Assembly (NCBI GenBank): GCA_021018815.1
Contig: JAITYX010000026.1
Location: 2,666,001-2,730,000 of the forward strand
Direction: 5' to 3'
Source: Talinum fruticosum
Taxonomy: Eukaryota > Streptophyta > Magnoliopsida > Caryophyllales > Talinaceae
DNA length: 64,000 bases
The translations under genes were made by a program, and so were the position numbers. Of the stretch, positions 45,752 to 56,780 are shown one piece after another; position 1 is the stretch's first letter, and each line of letters opens with the position of its first letter. The notes beneath the pieces are model-generated. The model was not told the origin of the DNA, did no database searches, and saw only the letters and a program-made list of their open reading frames with translations.

Positions 45752-46196
45752 CGTAATTAATTCAAAGTAACTAAGCACTTCAATATCTTCAGCCTAAATA
45801 AATGAAATTTTCCGAGTCTAATATTCATTAAGTTCAAATTCCTTCTTGAGATAAACCTTTAAATGATCGAGCTAATAAGAATGAATAAACTTGATCAAGA
45901 AAATAATTTTATTTCAATAAACTGACTTGGAAAAGACAATTAAGGTTATAATTCATTTTCGGTTTGAACACTAAGTCGATACTCAAAATATGAACTGTTT
46001 GTGAAGTTATTTACTTATGCCATTGTTCTTAGTTGTGTTTAAGTAGGTCGAAACACGAGTTAAATGTGTTATACTCAATATATGGTTTCGAGTGGGTCGA
46101 GACGAATTGAAAACTTAAAGATGAGCTTCTTAAATGCTTATAATGACTTGAAATCAAAACCATAGAGAGATAGAGAGTTATTTACGAGGCTTCGAA
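45752..46196 (-). repeat. partial copia LTR, reversed (5' end of D)
   Basis: Only the first 445 or so bases of the LTR remain. The LTR start at 46196 reads TTCGAAGCCTCG on the minus strand, and the other end is cut at the aatt.aaagtaactaagcactt block. It is followed rightwards by forward-oriented copia sequence. Confidence 0.72.
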
Positions 46197-46204
46197 TCAA
46201 AATC

Positions 46205-47096
46205 TCCTATTGTCGCCCAGACACTACTTCCTCGATGAAAAATTCTTTTTATCCAACAAACTCTCTTGGGTTCAAAACTCGAGAAAACTGGTTTTCCGGA
46301 TCTTTTCTACTACTATGACTATTAGTCATAGAATTCTACTAAAACTCGTCGACCGCCGACAACATTCTTCTCTCTTCTATTCAAGGAAAGATAATTGTCA
46401 TGAACCTTGCTCTCCTTTACGGACTTTTCAATATTGAAAGTCCGTTTCTTGATACAAACACTTAGTCTTTCAATGAAGTCACCGAGGACCTTTTTCTAAG
46501 TACACTCAAGTCAAGACTAAGGCTCGAAAGAACTTCTCTATAACTCAGCCTAAAGTCCGAAGCCAAACTTCTTTACTTATTTCTCATGAGAAATGTGTTC
46601 TCATTCTATCCCTCCAACGAGAGCCCAAACAACAAAGTTCTCAAAGTTCTCTATGATATTTTTGAAGGGATGAGGTTAACCTCTTCCTTCCTTCATTGAT
46701 CAAATCACTTTTTCCCTCTCGGATCGGAAGAATCCACCTCTTTTGTTTGGAGCCATTCTCTCCAAGGTCTTTGCTCACTTCTAGCTCGACCTCCCCAAAG
46801 ATATAGATAAATTTTTGGCACCTATCATTTCTATCGGTAAAAAGAAGCTTCGAGTCTTGGATACCAGGAAACTAAGCCTGGAGTTTGGACTCATAATTCT
46901 AAGATTATTCAACATCCTTCTACTATGAAAAAGAGTTCCTAAGAAATTCTTCTTCTTTTCTTGATCTATCTTCTTCTCGACCAGTTCCTTCTGCTCACCT
47001 CTTTGAGTAACTAGCTTCTCAATTTGCTGCTATGGCAAATTACAATCAACTCCGATCACCTTCCAAATCTTTATCCCGCTTCTAACCCAAATGTAG
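46205..47096 (+). pseudogene. copia E extra ORF, N-terminal part
   Basis: Plus-strand remnant of the extra ORF, entered just after its N-terminus (the block matching QHFIPEDKFF at 39160 is at 46217). MNLALLYGLFNIESPFLDTNT, EAKLLYLFLMRNVFSFYPS and KVLKVLYDIFEG (46560-46680) show the same central domain as in D and copia 2. Several stops and shifts. It is interrupted by an LTR at 47097. Confidence 0.62.
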
Positions 47097-48548
47097 TCGA
47101 AGACTCGGTATAAATCTCTATCTCTCTTAGGTTTTGATTATAAGTCATTCTGCGTATTATAGAAACTCTTATCTAAGTTTTCATTTTGTTCGATCGACTC
47201 GGAAAGATCTTTATTGCATATCTCCTACACTCGTGTTTTTGACTCATTCGGACATCACTCGGAACCATCGTATACTCAAATAATTTCTCTAACACTTTTA
47301 TTCTCAGCACTAACTTTGTATTTCAACACAAAGTGAATTACAAAGTTAATTCTCTATTCTAAGTCAGTTTATTTCCTTGAGAATTATTTGACCAGATTAA
47401 GTTCTTATACTCTAATATTTTAATATTTCTAACTTAATTATTTTAGGATTTACTCAAGATGGAATTTGAACATATTGAATATTAGACTCGAAAATTCCAT
47501 TCTTTTAGGCCAAAGATAAGTAAGCATTTAATTGCTCTATTTTAATTATTATTTGTGCCTAATCTTGGAGCAAAGTATTTTAAACTTTGAGAACTAATGT
47601 GGTTTGCTTTTTTAGGTTATTCAAACGAGGCTAATCTATTTTTGAATTTCAAAAGCAACCGACTTTTAGCTGTTAAACACCAAGCACACAAGTTTTAGTT
47701 ACTTCTAGACATGGCTTAGACACCGTGTCAAGGTTGTTTGTTTTCAAAACTGGAAAACTCCAACTCTAGGCCTAACGGTTGTTTCCACCTCGGTTTTCAG
47801 TCACCACTAAGTGATTGGACCATCTTTTGGAGCCAAGAGCCGTTACACAACGTTCGCATCCCAACGGATCTTTTCTAAGTAACTCGGAATAGTCGATACA
47901 ACGGCTAGTGAAAATTTTAGTCTAGAACCAAGACTCAACGGTCACTCTACGCGGTTGGCTATAAATAGAAGTCACTTCACAAGACTAGAAGATTGTTAAA
48001 CACATTGTTGCACCTATTGTTGAACATATTATCCAACACTTACTTAGTGCATACTCCATCAATCTTCTTCTTACGACTCCAAATTTGTATTTAATATTCT
48101 CTCGAGTTGTAAAGACAATCTTGTAATCAATTACATACTTCTCTTACTTTCTTAGTAAGTCCCTTGACTGAGCTATAAGGGTTAACTCAGCTTAGTTGTC
48201 CACTGATTGTAAAGGTTACCTCGGTCAGAAAGTACCAAATCGGATAAAGGAACTTCGAGTCTAGGAAAACATTGTAACGAATTATTTAAGGGAGCAATTC
48301 TAGTTGAGTCAGTCCTTTGCATTTTGTGGATTCAAAATAGTGGATTTCACTTGGTGCTTGGATTAGCACTGTCCGTGGTTTTCTCGCCCCATGAGGGTTT
48401 CCACGTATATCTATGTTATTGTCTTTCCGAGTCCAACCTAGACTCAAAATCTACTTTTAGTTTGTGTTGGTGCAAAAATTGTTTTAATTTTCTTCACCAC
48501 CCTATTCACCCCCTAGGATGACTTAGACTCTCCTAGAGTAAACCTTCA
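47097..48548 (+). repeat. solo copia LTR in copia E
   Basis: Full LTR of about 1452 bases, tcgaagactcggta...taaaccttca, with no primer site after it and no PPT before it. Extra-ORF sequence lies on both sides, so it is a solo LTR left by recombination between the two LTRs of an inserted element. TATAAATAGAAG is at 47960. I do not see a matching 5-base duplication (tgtag and cagtc). Confidence 0.75.
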
Positions 48549-49317
48549 CAGTCTACGTCTCAAAGGCACATTGATGAGAGTAAGGCTCGATTAATGAACT
48601 CTAAGATGCTATGAAAAGGCCGGAGGCTCGGATCAAGGAACTTTGCTAACCTCCAGCAGCGAGTCATAGAAGAAGAATCTCGGGAAGAGACCTCCTCGGA
48701 ATCCGAAGAAGAGGAAGGAGAAGTTGAAGCACAAGATGACTCTTCGTCCGAGGAGACAGAGTCGGCTTCCGAAGAGGTTGAGGAAATAGGAACTTTGGTG
48801 GCACCTCTCTCCCCACAGCCTATTCAACCAATTCGGGGAGAGAATTAGATGTGGAAGAAAAATAAGAACAACCGCTCATTCGATGTAAGCGGGCTCAACC
48901 TACTCCATCGATTTCTTCATCATTACCTCCACCTCCACCGCCACAAGCATTGCAAGCTCGTCTCATCTTTTTCGCTATTGACGAGGCGAGCCCCATACAT
49001 GTCTCTTCTACTCAAACGGCTCTACCTCGTTGCTAATCTATTTCATTTTCTTTTATGAACATTTTGTTTCTCCATACTCAAGTTATTTTTGATGAAATGC
49101 ATAGGGGAGAAATAGTTAGTTGGTTTAAGGGGAGTATCTTTACTTTTTTCTCTCACGTATCGGCTTCATGTCTCAATGAAATTTCAGTTATTTATTTCAA
49201 CTCTAATGCACTTCGGATCTATCATTTCCTCTAATACATTCATATTTTTACATTCTCTCGATAAGGACTTATGTATGCATTGCTCTGTCAATTAGATTTT
49301 CCTCTTATGTCAAACTT
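48549..49317 (+). pseudogene. copia E extra ORF tail and 3' non-coding region
   Basis: 48660-48845 codes a strongly acidic stretch (EEESREETSSESEEEEGEVEAQ), which matches the acidic tail of the copia 2 extra ORF. From about 49070 the bases are T-rich 3' non-coding sequence with a ggggagaaatagttag motif, as near 32690 in copia 2. No PPT or LTR start follows; RT of another fragment begins at about 49318. Confidence 0.58.
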
Positions 49318-49885
49318 GCATTTGCATCAAGCATGAACATCAAACTTTATCAAATAGATGTCAAATGTGCTTTCTTAAATGGTTTTATTTAAGAAGAAGT
49401 TTATGTTAAGCAACCCCCTGGATTTGAAAATCCTCACTTTCTAGACCATAAACATGTTTTCATGCAAAAAGCTCTTTATGGTTTGAAACAAGCTCCTAGA
49501 GCATGGTTTGAAAAGTTAAGTAGTTTCTTGGTTGAAAATGGTTTTAAAAGAGGTTTGATTTACAAAACCATTTTTAAAAAACCAAGGGGAAGGATTTCAT
49601 TATTATCCAAATTTATATTGATGATATCATATTTGGTGCTACTAATGATACTCTTTGCCGAGAATTTTCTAAGTTGATGAGACAGAAATTCCAAGTAAGC
49701 ATGATGGGAGAGTTAAATTTCTTCCTTAGATTACAAATCAAACAAAAAAAGGATGGAGTTTATGTCCATCGGACCAAATATATGAAAGAGTTGCTAAAGA
49801 AGCACAAACTTTAAGTTTCAAAAGCAATTACACCAATGGCCAGCAACACAAAATTGGAATCGGATGAGAGTACAGAGGGGCAAGC
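49318..49885 (+). pseudogene. copia F reverse transcriptase fragment
   Basis: It starts abruptly with FASSMNIKLYQIDVKCAFLNGF. LQKALYGLKQAPRAWFEKLSSFLVENGFKRG follows (open 49462-49677), then YIDDIIFGATND near 49614-49650, MMGELNFFLRLQIKQ and VHRTKYMKELLKKHKL. A frameshift near 49580 separates the two halves. It ends near SNTKLESDE at 49870, before a CACTA end. It could be the lost continuation of copia B, whose RT stops about 45 codons earlier in the domain. Confidence 0.8.
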
Positions 49886-49920
49886 AAATACGAGAGAAAT
49901 TATTTTTAAAAAAACAAACT

Positions 49921-50108
49921 TATGATGACGGTTTTTAAGGAAGAACCTTCATCATATGCTCATCTATGACGATGGTTCAAATCAAGGAACCGTCGTCATA
50001 GGTGGTCTTTAATAACTCGTAGAAGAAAGCATATGATGACGGTTCGAGATGAAGAAACCGTCGTCATAGGTTAACCTATGACTACGGTTTTTGAACCGTA
50101 GTCAAAGG
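49921..50108. repeat. four subterminal hairpin units
   Basis: Units at 49921-49958, 49964-50002, 50032-50070 and 50075-50108 each hold a tatgatgacggtt-like arm and an aaccgtcgtcata-like arm around a loop of roughly 8-12 bases. Unit 4 differs as a pair (gactacggtt with aaccgtagtc), so pairing is kept. Confidence 0.78.
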
Positions 50109-50201
50109 TGGTACATACAATGTCGCCCAAATACACGACGCCTATTAATTGTCGTTAAATGACATTTTTAACCGTAATTAAAAGTAGTTCCTGTACTAGT
50201 G
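49921..50201 (-). mobile_element. CACTA transposon terminus with subterminal hairpins
   Basis: Read on the minus strand from 50201, the segment begins CACTAGTACAGGAAC, a typical CACTA (En/Spm-like) terminal inverted repeat. It is followed inwards by four inverted subterminal units built from ACCGTCGTCATAGG-like 14-mers. Such repeats bind the element's transposase. The other end was not found in the window, and no transposase gene is present, so this is one terminus of a deletion derivative or a fragment. The flanking bases beyond the end are tcg. Confidence 0.75.
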
Positions 50202-50204
50202 TCG

Positions 50205-50860
50205 GACACTACATGTTGGCCCACGTGGTACATGTGGTAGCGAGCATTGGGTCGCGTTAAGTACATCCTTTAGCAACCAACCATCAGCAACAAGATATCT
50301 AAGTGGATCATAGTGGTATCAAAATTTGAACTCAAGTATGTCCCTCAAAAACCAATCAAAGGAAAGGTAGTTTTGGAATTTCCTAACCGATCTACCAGTA
50401 ACTAAATGGCAATCGAAAACCTCGACTTTCCAAATGAAAATATCTTACAAGTAGAGGTGGACGTATAGAATGTATTTTTACGGCACTTCTAATTAGAAGG
50501 GCTTTAGAGTAGGGATCCTTCTAGTCTTACCTAAGAAAGCACATGTAGCATAACATTTCAAGTCTGTTATAGAGGTCGAAGCCAAGAGCATCAAGGTTTT
50601 CGGTGACTCTAGTCCGAACATTAGTCGGATCTTGTAAAAATGGAAGGTACGTCATCGAAGCCTTGGCGCCCTACCGAGGACATATGATTGAATTAGCCAA
50701 AGACTTAGCATTTCATACATATACTTCCTAGGGATGACAACCAATTCACAGATGCTTCGACTAAAGTAGCATCCCTAATCACTATCCCTAGTGGTATTCA
50801 TTCAATGCCCATCCACATAGAGCGATTGAGTAAGCTTGCACACGTAAACATATTAGAAGT
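50205..50860 (+). pseudogene. gypsy G3 RT tail and RNase H
   Basis: The RT end reads KWIIVVSKFELKYVPQKPIKGK (50295-50370), the usual segment before RNaseH in gypsy pol. RNaseH starts near 50403 with LDFPNENILQVEVDV, then a decayed YF.G.S..EGL.V block, and later TDASTKVASLITIPSGIHSMPIHIE (50750-50820). Stops and shifts are common. The pattern is the same as at 5-480. Confidence 0.75.
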
Positions 50861-51049
50861 ATCTAGTACCGACCAAACCAGTTGGTACCATGACATCTAT
50901 TAGTATATAGATAAGCAACAATATCCGTTGGACTCCACACCTAGAGCCCAACGAGCCATCGAGATGCTAGCAACCCAGCTTTTCATCAACCAAGGACAGC
51001 TTGTACAAGAAAACCAACAACAGGATTAGCTTACTTTGTGTCAACCAAC

Positions 51050-52115
51050 ATGAACAAAAGCTTATCATAGATAAAATTTATGGTGGGGAATATGGACCCC
51101 ATATGAATGGAAGGATGTTGGTTCCGAAGATTCAGAGGCTTGGATACTACTAGTCAACTATGGGTGCGGATTGCCATGAATTTGTTAAGAACCGCCACAA
51201 ATGTCATGTATATGTAAATCTGCAACACCAACAACCATTATTTCTCATGACACATGCATCACCCTTGCCGTTCTCGGTTTGGGGCATCGATATCATTTGC
51301 AAAGTGACCTCTCAAGGAATGAGTGATCACGAATTTGTATAAGTAGTAGTTGACTACTTCGCCAAGTGGGTAAAGCAGCCTCCGGTGGAATTATAACGTC
51401 CAACACATAGCGAAGTTTATCATTTGAAACATCATTTGTCGATATAGGGTACCCCATGAACCGATTAGTTACCATTGTAGCCACTCCAAGAAGGAAGTAA
51501 CAAATCTACTAGAAAAGTACAAGATCAAACATCACAAATCTTCTCCCTATCGTCCTTAGACCAATGGAGCAATCGAGGCCGCTAACAAAAATATTCACAA
51601 AATAATAGAGAACATGTCTGTCGGTTATAAAGATTGGCTCGAAAAATTGCCTTTCCCTTTATAGGGCTATCCGACCGCCATTAGGACCTCAACGGAAGCA
51701 ACACCCTACTCCCTAGTGTGTGGCATAGACGTTGTCCTTCTAATAGAAATTGACAATCCCTCATTATGGATTATTGTTGAGAGTCAAATAGAAATGGGCT
51801 AAGGCACACTATGAAGAGTTAGTGTTGCTAGATGAAAGACCCCTCAATGCCTTACATAATGTCCAAATATACCAGTGCACGTATAAGAATGACATTTAAT
51901 AAGAAAACAAAGCCTCGTAATCTAGAGGTTGGGGCTTTGGTCCTTAAGGTGAGTAGAGCACCGATTTAGGATCCCCGAGAAAGGTTTAAGTTAGTGAAAT
52001 ATCGCCGGGAGGAGCAATAAAATTTGCTTGATTTGGATGACGATGAGATTTTTCGAGTACACAAACTTGGACCAACTTAAGAAATATGAAGTTCGTATGA
52101 CACTAAACATATGTC
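51050..52115 (+). pseudogene. gypsy G3 integrase
   Basis: The zinc-binding part MGADCHEFVKNRHKCHVYVNLQH opens at 51160. SVWGIDIIC (first catalytic Asp) and VVDYFAKWVK follow. The second part reads KYKIKHHKSSPYRP*TNGAIEAANKNIHKI near 51515-51600, with the catalytic Glu, then YKDWLEKLPF and TEATPYSLVCGIDVVLLIEI. The C-terminal part (NLEVGALVLKVSRAP, RKGLS..., LDLDDDEI-like, DQLKKYEV) ends near 52100. Indels break every part. It shows what the G1 integrase has lost. Confidence 0.82.
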
Positions 52116-52555
52116 ATAATAGGCCAAGCATGGCCTAGCCAAGCCGTGGCATGGCGGGCATTGGTCATACCCGAACACCGAGTGGGCTGGCAAACCGAGC
52201 AATCTCGCCTTGTCTTTGTTCTATAACTATTTATTTCGACGGTCCAATTAGAAGGTGCATTGGTTTAATTAATTCTCTAATTATCTTAATTAAGGACGGT
52301 CCAATTAAGTGGTCCAAATTTGTTTAATCATTTAGGTGAGCGATTAAAAATAATTAAAGCATTAAAGTGAGCATAAAACTTACTTTTTACTTTTATTAAT
52401 AAAAAGTAAGCCTACTACTTAGCCGAGTCCATATCTAATTAAAGGGAAATAAAAAACAAGCACACTACTTGAAAAAGATACACTTGTTATAAAGAAGCAA
52501 AAGTTAACTTCCTAAAATTCCATTATTTCTCCTAAACATTCTCTCTAAATTAAGC
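52116..52555. other. G3 spacer after pol
   Basis: A GC-rich patch (52140-52200, with tggcgggcattggtcatacccg) and then AT-rich DNA with no frame. Same order as 976-1390 in G1. Confidence 0.55.
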
Positions 52556-52559
52556 CCTA

Positions 52560-54413
52560 GTCTATCTTTACTTGCTTCCGATTCGGATCACTAAACTCAG
52601 CCCCATCATCTTGGGTGTGCTTCTTTAGCGCCTCGATTCGCGGGACCTCCTCTCTTCGACTTCCTTAGCCTCGAACTCCCTTCTGCGGGCTTGTTCATCT
52701 ATCTAAGTGTTTACATCGAGAATTTGGAGTGGTGCAGCGAGTGGGAATAACTCCTTGGGGATCTAGCTCTAGAGTCTTCAATGCCTTGCGACGTTTGGGG
52801 TCTACTTCCATGATCCACTCCACATAATATGCGAGATACCATAGTGCTCCCCTCATCTATAGGTTTCAGCAACTTTGATAGGTCCATATAATATTCGAGC
52901 CATGACTTAACTCGCCTAGAACTACCAAAACCTTAGAACAGTTCAAAGGTAGCGAGGCTAGACACAATCCGGATAAGGGATCACCTGCTCTCGTCCCATT
53001 TGTCGCAATACACGGTCATGGAAGAAGTATGTGCTAGTTTCTAGACCAAGTAGGCATATAAAAGGTTGTTATGCGGCATGTGTCCTAAAATGGGATGCTT
53101 TCCGAGTGTTTAATGTACCATTCAATGGTACTACTATGGTTTTTACGTGAATCCTCCCACTAGGAAGCTAAGTAATCATTTACCACATCCAATCGCTTCC
53201 GCCGACACAAGTGTGTCGTCAAATACAAGTCCACTCTTATGGGAGCTTGAATTAGTTGTACATGCTCCATTAACCAAATCTGTATAGAATAGGTAAAAAA
53301 GCATAAGAGTCCTTCACGATCGAATTCAACTAAAATAAAACAAAGAAAGGGGAAAGGACGAAAAATTGAGACTTTGGGTGAGAACAAGAGCATTTTTAAC
53401 CATGGCGGCGCCGGACTGCCACCCTATGGCTGCCCCGCCGACCTTGTCTCACTTGTTGGTCCCGGTTATTATCTTTTGTACACTTGCAACGTCGGGGATC
53501 TCCCAGCGAAGTCTTCATCCGGATTGGCTTTAACCTTGTCTAACCCTATAAGAGACTCTACGAGTATCGGTAGACTTAGGGAACTCGAATCCTCTAGCTG
53601 CTCAACAAAGCTAAGTAGTGTCGCAGGCGCCATATCTTTATGGCCTCCTACCAACGAAAAACCACCTATCGGACGGTGATGATAGCTCTACGTCTTGGAA
53701 TGACGACGAACTCTGCTGATGAGTACATCGGGCGATAATGCTTCTTCGATTCATTAAGTCTACCTAATCCCAAATAAGTATCCAACCTAGATTCCAACTG
53801 TTCAACTTCGAAGGTGCTTGTAGATTTCATGCATGTTTTTGGAAGATTTGGGTATAACAGGCTTCATACAACATTGAATGCCCAAGATAGCATCAAATGC
53901 TTCAGCCAAAGGACACAATTCCTTGTCCTCAAACCCGAAAACATGGTAATGCGAATCCCGAGTAGGCCACAACGACCCTTAGGAAAGTTCAATAGACTTT
54001 CACTGTCGAATTCCGAATAGGGTATTTAGTCCATATTGGGACAATCCTACCCTTTCAACATTTGACATCTTATGAATCCAATAGCATAACTCGGTCATGT
54101 AATTCATGTTCAAAATAAGAAGGGAATTGAAGGCACTCGGGATTTTTCTTAGGATTTGTTTTTCCGAGGGAATTGCGGAAGAAGGTTCGGAATGCATGAT
54201 TTTCGGCAACCAGCAAAGGGTCAAAAGTATAGCAGTTTCCGGGATCAAGAGTCCTACTGCGCTACACCACCAAAGTCTACCAGACACCTCGGTTTCTGCG
54301 TGGCGAGCGGCGGCCAGGTTGTCTAGGCCGGCCGGTTTGTTTGCCTTGTTTCTTTTAGCCCGAGCATTCCCGGGGTCATTATTTTGTTTACGCCCTAACC
54401 CATTTTCGGTCAA
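52560..54413 (-). pseudogene. gypsy distal antisense ORF, G3
   Basis: Minus-strand remnant matching 1391-3300 of G1. It opens with 137 codons (54413-54000), with NARAKRNKANKPAG near the start and MTELCYWIHKMSNVERVGLSQYGLNTLFG near its end. Later pieces include DSHYHVFGFEDKELCPLAEAFDAILG near 53920, similar to a pattern shared by large plant transposon-linked families (DUF7745/PMD-like). The pol-proximal end is Arg/Glu-rich, like 1391-1669. Frames change often. Function unknown. Confidence 0.52.
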
Positions 54414-54660
54414 GCCTCGTTATTTTGGACCATGCACTTACAAATTCCCATTTTTATTTTAATGTTTTCTTTTTAGGGAATGGGGGCTATTGCAATTTTT
54501 TCGATTAGTCTTTGTACTTTTCCTTTGAATTTGTTTGCATCATATTAATAAAAAGCTTTTTTATATAGAATTGTGTCTTTGTATTTCATCTCATTGCATA
54601 GAGTCCAAATTTTACAAAATATTAAACATTAAAAATATAAAGCACCCTACAAGCGATTAA
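54414..54660. other. gap between the two antisense ORFs, G3
   Basis: AT-rich non-coding bases after the stop of the proximal antisense ORF, with tgtttgcatcatattaataaaa matching 3380-3405 in G1. If the two antisense ORFs were one gene, an intron would be expected here. I do not see a clear splice pair. Confidence 0.4.
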
Positions 54661-54879
54661 CTAATCTTCATCATTGGAAGCATCATCAAAGAGATAGTCG
54701 CCGAAGTCCTCCAAGATGGATGTGGAAAATCGACCGTCTCCACCAGCTTGTGAAGAGCTAGCCCCGTGGCCCCAAGGAGATTGAAAAGCTCCATGAGAAG
54801 GCATGTTATACGACATCAAGTGAAGATCAATCGGGGTTACAGTGACGATCAAGCGCTTGAAGAACCTGGGATATCCATA

Positions 54880-56330
54880 TGAAGACTCGGACTTTGCAGG
54901 TGTATCATTCTAAGTACCATCAATGAATCAGGTACAAACTTCATCTGTTGTAAGTTTTGATTACAAGTCATTCCGAGTGATTTAGAAACTTTGATGAGGG
55001 ATCTAGAATCTTTTACGAGTATTACGAAACCATTGCATATGTTCTCACCGACTCTAACCGACTCGTAAAGCATACTCTTGCTTATCGGTTCACACACGAC
55101 TCCGAGTCACTCGGATAACACTCGGACTTATTGCATGTTAACGTACATAAACTCGGTTCGACTTCATGTTGCAAGCCTGAGTGAATTACGGTGTTAATTC
55201 CTCTCCTTAAGTCGACTTACTTTGTTTGAACCATGCTTGTCTAAGTTCAAGTATTACTACTCGATATTCCACATCTAACTTGACTTACTTCTAGACTAAC
55301 TCGGATGGAATTTGAGCATAATGGATATTAGACTCGGAAAATTCCACACCTTCGGGACTCGAGATAATTAGGCATTTAATTATCTTAATTACAATTATTA
55401 TCCGTGTCTAATATTGGACCAAAGTATGTTATACTTTGAGAACCATGATTGATTTACTTTTGTAGGTTATCTAAATGAGGTTATCCTAATTTTGAAATAC
55501 AAAAGCAACCGGGTTCAAGATGTCAAATCACCGAGCAGACAAGGCTTTCTCTACTTCGACCGAGGCCCAAACACTCGTGTCATGTTTGTCTGTTTCCAAA
55601 GCGAAAATCTGCATCGCCTAGCTCGATGGTGGTTTCCACCCTATTTTTAGACACCACCAGTGGATTGGGACATCCAAAGGAGTCAAGAGTCATTGCCCAA
55701 CGTTCACACCTCAACGGATATTTTCCGAGTCACTCGGAAAGGCCATTGCAACGGTCACAAAGGACTTCTAATCGGAAGATAGACACAAAGACTAATATGC
55801 CTGATTATCTATAGATAGAAGCCACTTCACAAGACAAGAAGATTGTTGATCTTATTGTTGAAATTATCTCTCTGTATAATTCTCATTCAATCTTCTACTT
55901 ACAACTCGAACTCGTATTTAACATCTTTCGAGTTATAAGGTCTTGTAATAGTGAGTCACAAACACTTATTTTTACTTCTCGAGTAAGGTCCCTTGACTGA
56001 GCTGTAAGGGTTACCTTAGCTTAATTGTCCCTAACTGTAAAGGTTATCTCGGTTATGACGTACTAGATCAAATAAGGGAACTTCTAAGTCTAGGAAAATC
56101 TTGTAAGGAATTGTCCAAGGGAACAATTCCGGTTAAGTCTTTCTACTGTATTTTGTGGATTCAAAATAGTGGATTTGACTTGGTGCTTGGATTGGCACCG
56201 ACCATGGTTTTCCGCCCAGGAGGGTTTCCACGTATTTTATGAGTTAACACTTTTCTAGGTCCAATCTAGACTCGGACTGTCTCAAAGTCGGTTTTAGTTT
56301 TAATCTTCCATTCTTTGCTCAAATTTCCTC
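54880..56330 (+). repeat. solo copia LTR in the G3 antisense ORF
   Basis: LTR of about 1451 bases, starting tgaagactcggac. The 3' end is cut at aaatttcctc, about 60 bases short of CTTCA. Antisense-ORF sequence matching 3640-3780 of G1 lies on both sides, so it is a later insertion. The TATA site has decayed to tatagatagaagcc near 55811. Confidence 0.8.
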
Positions 56331-56780
56331 TTTAAAAAGTTAGGCTCAAGCACCGAAAAACTAGGCCCGAAGGAACTAGGCCCCACTTCGAAGCGCTCCA
56401 ATGATGTGCACGCCGTGAAGAGCGTAAGGAAGTTCCCGATCTAGTTGTATAATTAAATGGCATTTGTGGGCTAGAAGGATGCGCTTGAGCTGCCGAGCCA
56501 CCAAGGAAGACTCTCGATAAAGACGTTCTAGATCGACGCCTTTACAAAAACAAAGGAGAAATTAGAATTTCTACTAAAAGCTCAATAAATTTATCATTTA
56601 CACTAACTAAGACTCACCCAGATGGTTTGGAAATTCTTCCGGAGAATATGTCTCGGATACCTCTAAGGGAAAATTGGAATCGACGGACATGGCCCAAGAT
56701 TGCTCCCAGTCATACTACAAAGATTTAATAGTGTAAGTAAGAAACATTTAGCATGCAACTAAAAGTAAAGAGCATAAAAG

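Larger units (their letters stand above)
39704..46196 (-). mobile_element. copia D, reversed and internally deleted
   Basis: On the minus strand, from right to left: partial 5' LTR (46196 to about 45752), C-terminal integrase, RT, RNaseH, spacer with TATA box, extra ORF, PPT, 3' LTR. The rest of the 5' LTR, gag, protease and the first half of integrase are deleted at about 45745. It is the only element here in reverse with a readable pol. Confidence 0.8.

Noticed and set aside
49921..50108. CRISPR-like or satellite array
   Set aside because: Units are inverted repeats with irregular spacing, next to a CACTA end; this is a plant transposon subterminal region.
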